38,367 nt of DNA from a virus, in the IMG/VR virus record IMGVR_UViG_3300005264_000061, positions 1-38,367 of that record; one strand, given 5' to 3'. The notes beneath the pieces were generated by a model that was given only the letters and a program-made list of their open reading frames with translations, made no database searches and was not told the DNA's origin. The position numbers were made by a program, and so were the translations under genes. Within the stretch, counting starts at the first letter, position 1, and each line of letters opens with the position of its first letter. Shown here piece by piece: positions 31,550 to 38,367 of this stretch.

Positions 31550-31923
31550 TGAGATTTAAAAAATATCTGATTAAAAATTCCAGTATACAAATTTTTAGAT
31601 CATTACAAATTAAACTTGTAGAAAAAAAAACTAACCATATCCAAGTCGTTGATTTTATTGAAAAAAATTATAATTTATCTGGACAAATAAAAGTTTTATT
31701 AAATAAGTCAAATTGTCAATTAAAAAATATGTATAAAGGAAAATATAAATTTGATTTGTGTTTAGATGAAGGCATATTACCTGATAATATAATAAGAATA
31801 GATAATAAAAAAATTAAATTAATAAAAAAAGAATGGTATAAAGTAAATAGTGATTTAGCTAAAATACAAAACCAATTTGAAAATTATTTACAACAAAGGG
31901 CAAATAATAATGAAAAAATATAA
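31549..31923 (+). CDS. Tagged protein, 124 aa, of unknown function
   Basis: Starts MRFKKYLIKN, the shared tag, coupled to the end of the fibre-connector gene (TAATG). An L-V-E site follows at about residues 26-28. The rest (VVDFIEKNYNLSGQIKVLLN, KGKYKFDLCLDEGILPDNII) looks like a small alpha/beta protein with no recognised family. It stands between two fibre genes. It overlaps the next micro-gene by 14 bases. Confidence 0.55.
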   Translation: MRFKKYLIKNSSIQIFRSLQIKLVEKKTNHIQVVDFIEKNYNLSGQIKVLLNKSNCQLKNMYKGKYKFDLCLDEGILPDNIIRIDNKKIKLIKKEWYKVNSDLAKIQNQFENYLQQRANNNEKI

Positions 31924-32017
31924 TAAAAATCATATTTGTTCATTAAATGAATCATCTAGTGTTGACACAAATAAATTTTGTAAAATTGTCATGAATATGC
32001 CTGGATACGGAGAATAA
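31910..32017 (+). CDS. Micro-gene with targeting-like start, 35 aa
   Basis: A 35-codon frame with AAAGGG upstream of ATG 31910. It reads MKKYNKNHICSLNES, ending the first part in L-N-E, followed by about 20 polar residues. It resembles the micro-gene at 25624 in size and design. It overlaps the end of the previous gene in another frame. Confidence 0.4.
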   Translation: MKKYNKNHICSLNESSSVDTNKFCKIVMNMPGYGE

Positions 32018-32055
32018 AATGATAATTTATAAGATAATGTATAGAGAGGACAAAT

Positions 32056-34323
32056 ATGATTACACCAAGTAGAGTATTTGCTGCTATTAATATTCATGGT
32101 GGTAGTGACAAATCACTGGATTCAATACCTTCTAATTTGATCAAAAATGGTGATTTTGCAATTGTTCAAGATGAAAGTAATATATACTTCTATGTTTGTG
32201 ATGCAGATTCTAATTTACCAGAAAATATTCCTTACATTGTAGAACCAGATGATTTAAATGCAGGCGGAATAACAAGTTATAAAAGATGGCATCTTGTTTC
32301 AACTAAATATTTTGTTGACGATATAATACAAACTAACGGTAGTTATATCAAAACAAGCAAAATTAAAGCTATTGAAAACGAAGGATTAAAATTTATATCA
32401 TCTGATGGTATTACTATAACATTAACTCCTGATGGAAAATTAAATACATATAAAATAATAGCAAATGATCAAGTAACAGTTAATACAGACGGAAGAAGAC
32501 CACCTTTTATTATAGATTCATCTTTATTAGTTGAAAATTTAAATGCAGATAAATTAGATGGTTATCACGCTGATAGATTTATATTAAAAGATGGTTCTAT
32601 ACCATTTACTGGTACAGTTCAAGGTGTTGATCCTGTTAATGACCAAGATTTGACAACTAAACAATGGACAGAAGAATATATTCTTCAAATAGAAAATACA
32701 ATATATTCATATGTTGATGACGCTATTGCAGCTATAGATGTAAATGTTGACTTGTCAGGTATAGAAAATACAATAAATTCACATCTTAGTACATCAAGTG
32801 ATGACCATTTACAATATATCCATATAGATGGTAGAAGAAATTTTATTAATCCTATTGGTGGTGTTACACCTACAACATCAAATCATTTTACTACAAAAAA
32901 TTATGTGGATGTTGCAATATCATCAATTATAACTAGTCATAGTAATTTAACAAATCTTGATAATGATGATCACGAACATTATTCTCATATTGATGCAAGA
33001 CGTGGGTTTATTAATCCAGTTGAAGGTAAAACACCTATTACTGACTTTCATTTGGCAACTAAAGAATATGTTGATGAAAGAATAGCTGGTATATTTAATA
33101 CTAAAAAACTCCAAATTCATACTTTTGACCATAATACTACTGAATGGGTTATTAATCATAATTTTGGTAATAAATATATTGTAGTAGACTTTTACGATAA
33201 ATTTGATAATAAACAAATTAAACCAGATTCTTTAATACTAGTTAATGACGATACGGCTATAGCAACATTTATAAATGGAACAAAAGGTTATGCAGTTGTT
33301 ACAGGATTAACTGAACATTATAACCATACAAATAGTCAAACTTGGATAGTAGAACATTCATTTTCTTCTAAAGAAGTTATATTTAATATATTTAATAATA
33401 ATAATGAAGAAATATTTCCAGATACTACTACTATAATTGATAATACACATATTGCATTTACATTTTCTTCACCAGAACAAGGGTATGCTGTACTTTCAAA
33501 TGATATTATTGTTTATCATTTTTCAACTCCAGCACTTGAATGGCATATTTTTCATACATTTAATAATAAAAATTTACTAGCTAATTGTTTTACAGATAGT
33601 AATATAGAAATAATTCCAGATAATATAGAAGCAACTGATGATAATACATTACTTTTAACTTTCCATGATCCAAAATCAGGATATGTTGTTGTTTCAGGTA
33701 GCGAGGCAATTATACTTGATCCAGGTATGTTTATTATTAATCATAATCATTTGAGAAATCTTGATAACGATGATCATATACAATATAGTTTAGTTGATGG
33801 CACAAGAGGATATACAGGCACAATTGCTGGTATATATCCAGTTGCAGATGAACATTTAACAACTAAACAATATGTGGATGATGAAATATTATCAGCCATC
33901 GGTAATGTTATTGTTGATCATAGTGGTTTATCTGGATTGGACAATGATGATCATACACAATATATTCTAGTTGATGGCACAAGAGGTTTTACTGATGTTA
34001 TTGAAGGTGTCCATCCTACACAAGCATTTCATTTAACAACTAAACAATATGTTGATTCTGTTGTTAATGCATCTTCAAGTGTAGCTCAAAGAGGCGTTAT
34101 ACCATTAGTTCAAAATGCAGATAATATTACTGTTCATTTAACAACATCATTATCATCTGATTATTCAATAGAATTAACTATTGAAAATACTATAGATATA
34201 AATCCATCCATATATAGTTTCATGATAGTAAGAAAAACAACTACTGAATTTGATGTTATATTTAGTGGTTATATTGATAGTAATAATTATAATTTGAATT
34301 ATACAGTACACCCAATAAATTAA
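32056..34323 (+). CDS. Tail fibre protein, 755 aa
   Basis: The N-terminal 160 residues are mixed (MITPSRVFAAINIHGGSDKS), then LNADKLDGYHADRFILKDGS (about 167-186), a fibre-shaft motif. Four fibre repeats of the DDH..Y...D..R.F......P....H.TTK.YVD type follow (two at about 250-345, two at about 560-680), separated by three W.I.H.F beta modules (about 350-555). The end is a short beta-rich head. It is likely the receptor-binding or proximal fibre. AGAGAGGACAAAT precedes the ATG. No chaperone gene is recognised. Confidence 0.75.
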   Translation: MITPSRVFAAINIHGGSDKSLDSIPSNLIKNGDFAIVQDESNIYFYVCDADSNLPENIPYIVEPDDLNAGGITSYKRWHLVSTKYFVDDIIQTNGSYIKTSKIKAIENEGLKFISSDGITITLTPDGKLNTYKIIANDQVTVNTDGRRPPFIIDSSLLVENLNADKLDGYHADRFILKDGSIPFTGTVQGVDPVNDQDLTTKQWTEEYILQIENTIYSYVDDAIAAIDVNVDLSGIENTINSHLSTSSDDHLQYIHIDGRRNFINPIGGVTPTTSNHFTTKNYVDVAISSIITSHSNLTNLDNDDHEHYSHIDARRGFINPVEGKTPITDFHLATKEYVDERIAGIFNTKKLQIHTFDHNTTEWVINHNFGNKYIVVDFYDKFDNKQIKPDSLILVNDDTAIATFINGTKGYAVVTGLTEHYNHTNSQTWIVEHSFSSKEVIFNIFNNNNEEIFPDTTTIIDNTHIAFTFSSPEQGYAVLSNDIIVYHFSTPALEWHIFHTFNNKNLLANCFTDSNIEIIPDNIEATDDNTLLLTFHDPKSGYVVVSGSEAIILDPGMFIINHNHLRNLDNDDHIQYSLVDGTRGYTGTIAGIYPVADEHLTTKQYVDDEILSAIGNVIVDHSGLSGLDNDDHTQYILVDGTRGFTDVIEGVHPTQAFHLTTKQYVDSVVNASSSVAQRGVIPLVQNADNITVHLTTSLSSDYSIELTIENTIDINPSIYSFMIVRKTTTEFDVIFSGYIDSNNYNLNYTVHPIN

Positions 34324-34335
34324 AGGAATATTTAA

Positions 34336-34938
34336 ATGAGATTTAAAAAATATATAAATGAAAGTAAACAAAAATGGCCAGATAATAAAATTATTAATGT
34401 GTTATCTAAAGGTCTTGATTACGACGATGTGTTTAGTCAAATAGCAATGAGTTTAAGAAATTATAATAAGATTGATACATTTGATAAAATTTATCTCCAA
34501 AAAAATAATAATAAATTGATGGATGAATTATGGTATAGAACAGCAAGTGCTATTGAAAAAAGTGAAAGATTTGATCCTAAATTTATGAAAACTTTAAAAA
34601 AAAATTTCTATTCACTTGAAAAAACTTTATTTAAAGATTATAAAAAAATAGATAATTTTTATACTACTCAAAAAAATTTACTTGAAGGTAAAGTAACAAC
34701 TTTTGATATGAAAAAGTTAAAATATTTTAGTTCAGATACTATTAAAAAATTTCTAAATTCTATAGATTGGCGAAATAAAAGAATTTCTCAAGATAATAAT
34801 ATTGTAGGTGGAACACAAAAAGATACACGACTTTTTATTAAAGCATTGATAAAAGCAGATAAATTATCTACTAAAGAATTGGGATTCGGTGAAACAAAAG
34901 AACAAACACATGATTATAAATATTTGAATAGTATTTAA
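34336..34938 (+). CDS. Tagged protein, 200 aa, of unknown function
   Basis: Starts MRFKKYINES: the tag followed at once by I-N-E, the cleavage-type site. The remainder is helical and lysine-rich with no recognised family (ELWYRTASAIEKSERFDPKF near 70-89 is the best folded-looking part). First gene of the tagged cluster after the tail fibre; AAGGAATATTTAAATG start. It overlaps the next gene by TAATG. Confidence 0.6.
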   Translation: MRFKKYINESKQKWPDNKIINVLSKGLDYDDVFSQIAMSLRNYNKIDTFDKIYLQKNNNKLMDELWYRTASAIEKSERFDPKFMKTLKKNFYSLEKTLFKDYKKIDNFYTTQKNLLEGKVTTFDMKKLKYFSSDTIKKFLNSIDWRNKRISQDNNIVGGTQKDTRLFIKALIKADKLSTKELGFGETKEQTHDYKYLNSI

Positions 34939-35504
34939 TGTCAAGATTTAAAAAATATTTGATTATGGAAATGAGTATTGCACATGCAGCAACATTCGCA
35001 GCCAAAAAACATCAAGGACAATACAGAAAATCATCTGGTGCACCATATATTGTTCATCCTAGAGGTGTGTTTAAAATATTAAAAGATATTAAAATAAAAG
35101 ATAATCAAGTATTAATTAGTGCATATCTACATGATACAATCGAAGATACTAAAACATCATATAATGAAATTAAAAATGAATTTTCAAAAGAAGTAGCTGA
35201 TATGGTTAAACAGTTAACCAATGATAAAAAAGAAATCTTGAAGGTTGGAAAACCAGAATATTTATTAAATAAAATGATAAAAATGTCTGATGGTAGTTTG
35301 ATAATTAAACTTGCTGATAGATTACAAAATGTAAGTGATATCATGTTATCTAGTCATAAATTTGCAGAAAAAATGTGGTCACAAACATATTATATACTTA
35401 AAAGATTAAAAACAGAAAGAGTTCTTACACAAAATCATAAAAAACTTATTAGAAGAATATTTAAAATATTAGAAAAATACAAATCATTGGAGTTGAAAAA
35501 ATGA
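34938..35504 (+). CDS. Tagged (p)ppGpp hydrolase (SpoT/MESH1-type HD domain)
   Basis: A 188-residue HD-domain hydrolase of the SpoT/MESH1 type. All key motifs are seen: AAKKHQGQYRKSSGAPYIVHP with His 40, ISAYLHDTIEDT with His 65-Asp 66 and Glu 69-Asp 70, FSKEVADMVKQLT, and IKLADRLQN with Asp 127 and Asn 131. The enzyme removes the 3'-pyrophosphate of (p)ppGpp; no synthetase domain is present. The first 11 residues, MSRFKKYLIME, are the tag plus an I-x-E site, and the HD fold starts right after it. It is coupled on both sides (TAATG, ATGA). Delivery with the DNA would let it suppress stringent response at once; that step is inference. Confidence 0.85.
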   Translation: MSRFKKYLIMEMSIAHAATFAAKKHQGQYRKSSGAPYIVHPRGVFKILKDIKIKDNQVLISAYLHDTIEDTKTSYNEIKNEFSKEVADMVKQLTNDKKEILKVGKPEYLLNKMIKMSDGSLIIKLADRLQNVSDIMLSSHKFAEKMWSQTYYILKRLKTERVLTQNHKKLIRRIFKILEKYKSLELKK

Positions 35505-35641
35505 GATTTAAAAAATATTTGAGTGATATGAAAAAATGTCCAAAAGGTGAACAATGGTGTAATAAAAGTAAAAAATGTGTTCCTATTGGTTCCGGTAATA
35601 GAGATGGCGAAAGAAAAGGGAGATTTAAAAATGAGATTTAA
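35501..35641 (+). CDS. Tagged Cys-motif mini-protein, 46 aa
   Basis: A 46-codon frame beginning in the stop of the hydrolase gene (ATGA) and overlapping the next start by 11 bases. It reads MRFKKYLSDMKK, then CPKGEQWCNKSKKCVPIG with three Cys (13, 20, 26), and a basic G-rich end. The CP.G..W.....KCVPIG pattern resembles a short motif I recall from other phage virion proteins. No L/I-x-E site follows the tag. Confidence 0.5.
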   Translation: MRFKKYLSDMKKCPKGEQWCNKSKKCVPIGSGNRDGERKGRFKNEI

Positions 35642-36455
35642 AAAATATCTTTTAAATGAAAAAACTGCCAGAATTGGTGCAGATGTAGATATGATATATA
35701 AATTATCTTTTTTAAAATATGAAAAAATTTTTAAAAAAGATGATCTTCAATTGTTTATAAAAGAAATTCAATCTACCAATAATATCGGTAATGGACAGTT
35801 TATTTTTAATACATTTAACTCTTCTATTTTAAAATCAAGAGATTGCAGGATGGCTCATGATATTAATCCTATTAATATACAATGTGGTTTATTAAATGGA
35901 AATTTTTATAGACCAATAGATAAAATGATTCAAATATCATTAAATATGAGTGCTACAAATATATTAATAATGCATAAAATAAAAAATATTGATGATTTAT
36001 CAAAAGTTATAAAAAATTCTGATATATTGGAAAGAATACAGTCTGAATTTGATGGTAAAAGTATAAAAGGATCAATTTATCATGAATTGTCACACTGGAT
36101 AGATGATTCAAAACATAATTTTCATATTACTAAAATGATCAAAAAAGCATCAGAATTACAATCTACTGATATTATGAAAAAAGATGGTAGTGTTGTATTC
36201 ACTGATTATGAAATAGAGGCACAAGTTCATGCTATTAAACAATTAAAAAGAGAATTTAATAAATCTTGGGATTTCATAACATGGAATGATATAATACAAT
36301 TTAAACCATCTTTTGATGTGATTAAAAATCAATTAAAACAATCAAAACCAATTGTTCAAAAAAATTATTATCAAAGATTAATTAAAAGACTTAATAGAGA
36401 AAAATTATTGGGCAAATTAATGCAAAAAACATTTAAAAAATATATGTTACAATAA
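35631..36455 (+). CDS. Tagged zinc metallopeptidase (HELSH)
   Basis: A 274-residue protein. The start at 35631 is chosen over the upstream GTG at 35547 because AAAGGGAG lies before it and because it restores the shared tag MRFKKYLLNE, ending in L-N-E. HELSH at 151-155, in GSIYHELSHWIDD, is a canonical HExxH zinc site, and EIEAQVHAIKQL (about 198-209) could supply the third ligand (Glu). No signal peptide or membrane segment. The substrate is unknown: host protein, phage protein or cell-wall-linked peptide. Its DNA start overlaps the previous micro-gene. Confidence 0.7.
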   Translation: MRFKKYLLNEKTARIGADVDMIYKLSFLKYEKIFKKDDLQLFIKEIQSTNNIGNGQFIFNTFNSSILKSRDCRMAHDINPINIQCGLLNGNFYRPIDKMIQISLNMSATNILIMHKIKNIDDLSKVIKNSDILERIQSEFDGKSIKGSIYHELSHWIDDSKHNFHITKMIKKASELQSTDIMKKDGSVVFTDYEIEAQVHAIKQLKREFNKSWDFITWNDIIQFKPSFDVIKNQLKQSKPIVQKNYYQRLIKRLNREKLLGKLMQKTFKKYMLQ

Positions 36456-36469
36456 ATATAGGTAAATTT

Positions 36470-36667
36470 ATGAAATTAAAAAAATATTTAAATAATATTA
36501 ATGAAAGAAAACATTTTATGATGATATATTCAAAAGAAATGGAATCACTTGACGATGCATTTAATGCTATATCTTCTATTAAAATGGAAGATAGATATCT
36601 TCAAAAAAAATTAAATAGTATTAAAATAAATATTAAATATATACAAGGTCTATTAAGAAAGGTATAA
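36470..36667 (+). CDS. Tagged mini-protein, 65 aa
   Basis: Starts MKLKKYLNNINER: a tag variant followed by I-N-E at residues 10-12. The remaining 50 residues are a charged, helical segment (MESLDDAFNAISSIKMEDRY). No family is recognised. TAGGTAAATTTATG gives a weak ribosome site; the gene starts 14 bases after the metallopeptidase stop. Confidence 0.55.
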   Translation: MKLKKYLNNINERKHFMMIYSKEMESLDDAFNAISSIKMEDRYLQKKLNSIKINIKYIQGLLRKV

Positions 36668-36671
36668 CTTA

Positions 36672-36998
36672 ATGAAGTTTAAACAATTTTTATATAAACA
36701 AAAAGTAATAAATGAAATAGAGAATATAAATAAATGTATAATATTAAATGATTTTCAAATGGAATTATTTGAAATATTTCTTAATGAAAAAACTAATGTT
36801 AAAGTAAATACTAATATTATTAAAATAGCTATTAAATTTCTTACAAAAAAATTTGGATTAAAAGAAGAAGATTTTACTTATATTGGGTTCACTGATTTAT
36901 CATTAATAAAAAAAGGTGCAAAATTATTACAATTTAATATTATTAATCCAAATCATAAATCATATAAAAGTACTGTAGCTTTTAAATACGGATTATAA
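36672..36998 (+). CDS. Tagged protein, 108 aa, of unknown function
   Basis: Starts MKFKQFLYKQKVINEIEN: a tag variant with I-N-E at residues 13-15. The rest is a small alpha/beta-like chain (FQMELFEIFLNEKTNVKV, KKFGLKEEDFTYIGFTDL) with no recognised family. AAAGGTATAACTTAATG precedes it, only four bases after the previous stop. Confidence 0.55.
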   Translation: MKFKQFLYKQKVINEIENINKCIILNDFQMELFEIFLNEKTNVKVNTNIIKIAIKFLTKKFGLKEEDFTYIGFTDLSLIKKGAKLLQFNIINPNHKSYKSTVAFKYGL

Positions 36999-37016
36999 TT
37001 TTTTAAGGATATTATA

Positions 37017-37517
37017 ATGAGATTTAAAAAATATTTAAATATGTATGAAATACCTATTACTGATGGTTTAAATGAAGTTACTGTCGTTGGTGATGTATCA
37101 GTTGATTTTCGAGTACCAAAAATTAATAAAGAAAAATATAGAAAATTAAACAAACGAACTAATAGAATGAAAAATTTTAAAAAAGTTAAATATTATAAAA
37201 CTAATATTAAACCAGAAGATAGATCATTCAAAAATTTACCAAGATATAAAGGTACAAATAAACCAATATGTAGATTTCAAGATTGGTTATGTTTAGAAAC
37301 TGATTCTGAATATACTAAAAAAGGTGCTAGTGGTGGTAAAGCAGCTAATGGGAAATATTATGGATATAGTCATAGGGCTGTATTTGGATTTGCACCTGGA
37401 CAAGAAATAAAAAAAGGACATATAGCTATTAAAAAAGGAAGACAATTACCATATAAAATAAAAAATGATGCCGATGCCAAATGGCACGCTATAGAATTTT
37501 CAAGACAAGTAAGTTAA
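37017..37517 (+). CDS. Tagged basic protein, 166 aa
   Basis: Starts MRFKKYLNMYE; an L-N-E site follows at about residues 19-21 (DGLNEV). Residues 35-75 are strongly basic. The C-terminal part (SGGKAANGKYYGYSHRAVFG, then FAPGQEIKKGHIAI and AKWHAIEFSRQVS) resembles a conserved phage domain of unknown function that I recall from other large phages. AAGGATATTATAATG start. Last gene of the tagged cluster. Confidence 0.6.
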   Translation: MRFKKYLNMYEIPITDGLNEVTVVGDVSVDFRVPKINKEKYRKLNKRTNRMKNFKKVKYYKTNIKPEDRSFKNLPRYKGTNKPICRFQDWLCLETDSEYTKKGASGGKAANGKYYGYSHRAVFGFAPGQEIKKGHIAIKKGRQLPYKIKNDADAKWHAIEFSRQVS

Positions 37518-37521
37518 ATAA

Positions 37522-37550
37522 TTGATTTTAAATGATAATTGTAGTATAAT
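37522..37550 (+). promoter_or_regulatory. Sigma70-type promoter before the late sigma gene
   Basis: TTGATT (37522-37527), 17 bp, TATAAT (37545-37550), in the gap after the tagged cluster. It would let the late sigma factor be made by host-type polymerase before late transcription begins. Confidence 0.6.
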
Positions 37551-37571
37551 TTATAATAGGAAAAAATATAA

Positions 37572-37631
37572 ATGTCTCAAAAATTTACATACAATTATGT
37601 TAAAAATTTTTTAAAATGTGGGAGTATATAA
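37572..37631 (+). CDS. Leader micro-gene before the late sigma gene, 19 aa
   Basis: A 19-codon frame (MSQKFTYNYVKNFLKCGSI) with AGGAAAAAATATAA before its ATG; its TAA overlaps the next ATG (TAATG). It may be a tiny protein or a coupling leader for the sigma gene. Confidence 0.35.
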   Translation: MSQKFTYNYVKNFLKCGSI

Positions 37632-38074
37632 TGAAATATATAAAAAATAGTGATTTAATACCAGAACTGGAAAAAATGAAAGCAAATGATAATATCATTT
37701 CAGAAGAATTGGCAGAAATGTTTTATTTAATTGCAAAAAATTTAAGTAATAAAAGTAATTTTATAAGTTATACATGGAAAAACGATATGATACAAGAAAG
37801 TATTTTAACATGTGTAAAATATATAAAGAATTTTGATTTAGAAAAAAGCCAAAACCCTTTTGCTTATATAACAACAATTTGTAGTCATTCTTTTATTGCT
37901 TTTATTAAAAAACAGAAAAAACATTCTCATATTAAAGATGTTTGTTATAAAGAAATATCAAGATTAGAAGAACAAAAAAATATTTGGATAAATAAAAGTA
38001 TAGATTATACAATATTAGTTGATAAAAAGAAAAAAAGGAAAAATAAAAATGTCAAAAATGAAGGATTATATTAA
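37631..38074 (+). CDS. 55: Late-transcription sigma factor gp55
   Basis: A 147-residue protein matching T4 gp55, the sigma-like factor that directs host RNA polymerase to TATAAATA late promoters with the sliding clamp. Seen motifs: ISEELAEMFYLIAKNLSNKS, FISYTWKNDMIQESILTCVK, and NPFAYITTICSHSFIAFIKK, the sigma region 2-like core, followed by KKHSHIKDVCYKE. The start at 37631 is chosen over 37616 because GGGAG lies at 37620-37624. T4 gp55 is 185 aa, so this is a shorter version. Several TATAAATA boxes in this window fit its action. It overlaps the next gene by 26 bases. Confidence 0.88.
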   Translation: MKYIKNSDLIPELEKMKANDNIISEELAEMFYLIAKNLSNKSNFISYTWKNDMIQESILTCVKYIKNFDLEKSQNPFAYITTICSHSFIAFIKKQKKHSHIKDVCYKEISRLEEQKNIWINKSIDYTILVDKKKKRKNKNVKNEGLY

Positions 38075-38367
38075 AAATTCATATAAAGGTATTAATTTAT
38101 ATGCACCAAGTGACTTTTGGGAAATGTCAAATGAAGAAATAAGTAAAATTTCAAATGGTTGTGGTGCAGCCGGTGCAGCAATAGATTATGTTCCAGATAC
38201 AATTTACGGATTAAATATATCACCAGCTTGTGATATTCATGATTATGGGTATTATCGTGGTGGAACAATTAATGATAAATATATTGATGATTTATTTTTG
38301 CTAATTAATACTATGGAAATTATTAAAGAAAAAACAAATTGGAAACTTTTAAAAATTTTAAGACTCA
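38049..38367 (+). CDS. Phospholipase A2-like protein (partial, cut by window end)
   Basis: At least 106 residues, running off the window. SNGCGAAGAAIDYVPDTIYG leads to CDIHDYGYYRGG (residues 61-72), the C..HD..Y core of the phospholipase A2 fold (His 64, Asp 65), followed by a second helix (KYIDDLFLLINTM). It overlaps the end of the late sigma gene by 26 bases in another frame. The start MSKMKDYIKNS is loosely like the tag (M-K-x-Y-I) but lacks an L/I-x-E site. Phospholipid cleavage could help entry or lysis. Activity is inferred from motif only. Confidence 0.65.
   Translation, partial: MSKMKDYIKNSYKGINLYAPSDFWEMSNEEISKISNGCGAAGAAIDYVPDTIYGLNISPACDIHDYGYYRGGTINDKYIDDLFLLINTMEIIKEKTNWKLLKILRL

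Noticed and set aside
31962-31986. TTGACA followed by TAAAAT before the tail fibre gene
   Set aside because: The spacer is only 13 bp and the boxes are inside a small coding frame.
35547-35630. Longer metallopeptidase start at GTG 35547
   Set aside because: It lies inside the 46-aa gene, has no ribosome site and would bury the shared tag.
34938-36455. Hydrolase and metallopeptidase frames are in the same phase and separated only by TGA codons, suggesting one readthrough polyprotein
   Set aside because: Each gene has its own tag and start, AAAGGGAG precedes the second, and another small gene fills the gap in a different frame. The lack of TAA/TAG over 127 bases is likely chance.
1-38367. Genome-wide reassignment of TGA to an amino acid
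   Set aside because: TGA ends several genes at ATGA overlaps (for example 1379, 7149, 10073, 35502), and Trp is written TGG throughout. Only the PAAR gene has in-frame TGA.
1-38367. tRNA genes, CRISPR arrays, insertion sequences, integrase or attachment sites
   Set aside because: Looked for by eye on both strands; no cloverleaf, regularly spaced repeat array, transposase or integrase motif was recognised.

Overview
The window is part of the genome of an AT-rich (roughly three quarters A+T by eye) tailed phage of the contractile-tail, T4-like type. The evidence is a near-continuous set of T4-type tail and baseplate genes (sheath gp18, tube gp19, gp26, tape measure, gp48/54, gp53, gp27, gp5 OB spike, PAAR, gp25, gp6, P2 gpI-like protein, fibres), a T4 gp55-type late sigma factor, and TATAAATA late promoters. 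Early genes use strong sigma70-type promoters (TTGACA, 17 bp, TATAMT) and AAGGAG ribosome sites, which suggests a host with ordinary sigma70 promoters; the host cannot be named. No integrase, CRISPR array or tRNA gene was seen.

Layout. 1-7.8 kb, plus strand: early/accessory genes, many small, with a DUF932 protein, a lone beta-class DNA methyltransferase, a Dda/RecD-like helicase, zinc-ribbon proteins and a macro-domain protein. This part is rich in short tandem duplications of promoters, leaders and gene starts, and holds a possible structured RNA at 3.45-3.68 kb. 7.9-9.5 kb, minus strand: a PhoH-type ATPase, a PIN-domain protein and a possible small terminase. A perfect palindrome at 9491-9512 carries a late promoter on each strand and separates the two transcription directions. 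9.5-34.3 kb, plus strand: late morphogenesis genes in T4-like order, ending in three fibre-related genes that share repeated modules. 34.3-37.5 kb: a run of small unrelated genes whose products nearly all begin M-[RK]-[FL]-K-[KQ]-[YF]-[LI]. 37.6 kb to the end: the late sigma factor and a phospholipase A2-like gene cut by the window edge.

The main idea is that the repeated N-terminus is a capsid-targeting sequence of the T4 internal-protein type, usually followed by an (L/I)-x-E site for the prohead protease. About a dozen genes carry it, including a (p)ppGpp hydrolase (HD domain), a HELSH metallopeptidase, a lysine/arginine-rich protein and several unknowns. This would be cargo loaded into the head and delivered with the DNA. 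Other notable points are a PAAR spike-tip gene with two in-frame TGA codons, a canonical -1 slippery heptamer joining a gp26-like gene to a short downstream frame just before the tape measure, a sheath gene that lacks a conserved segment and is out of frame, and a PIN-PhoH pair that looks like a split fusion. Family assignments rest on motif recognition by eye; no database search was possible.
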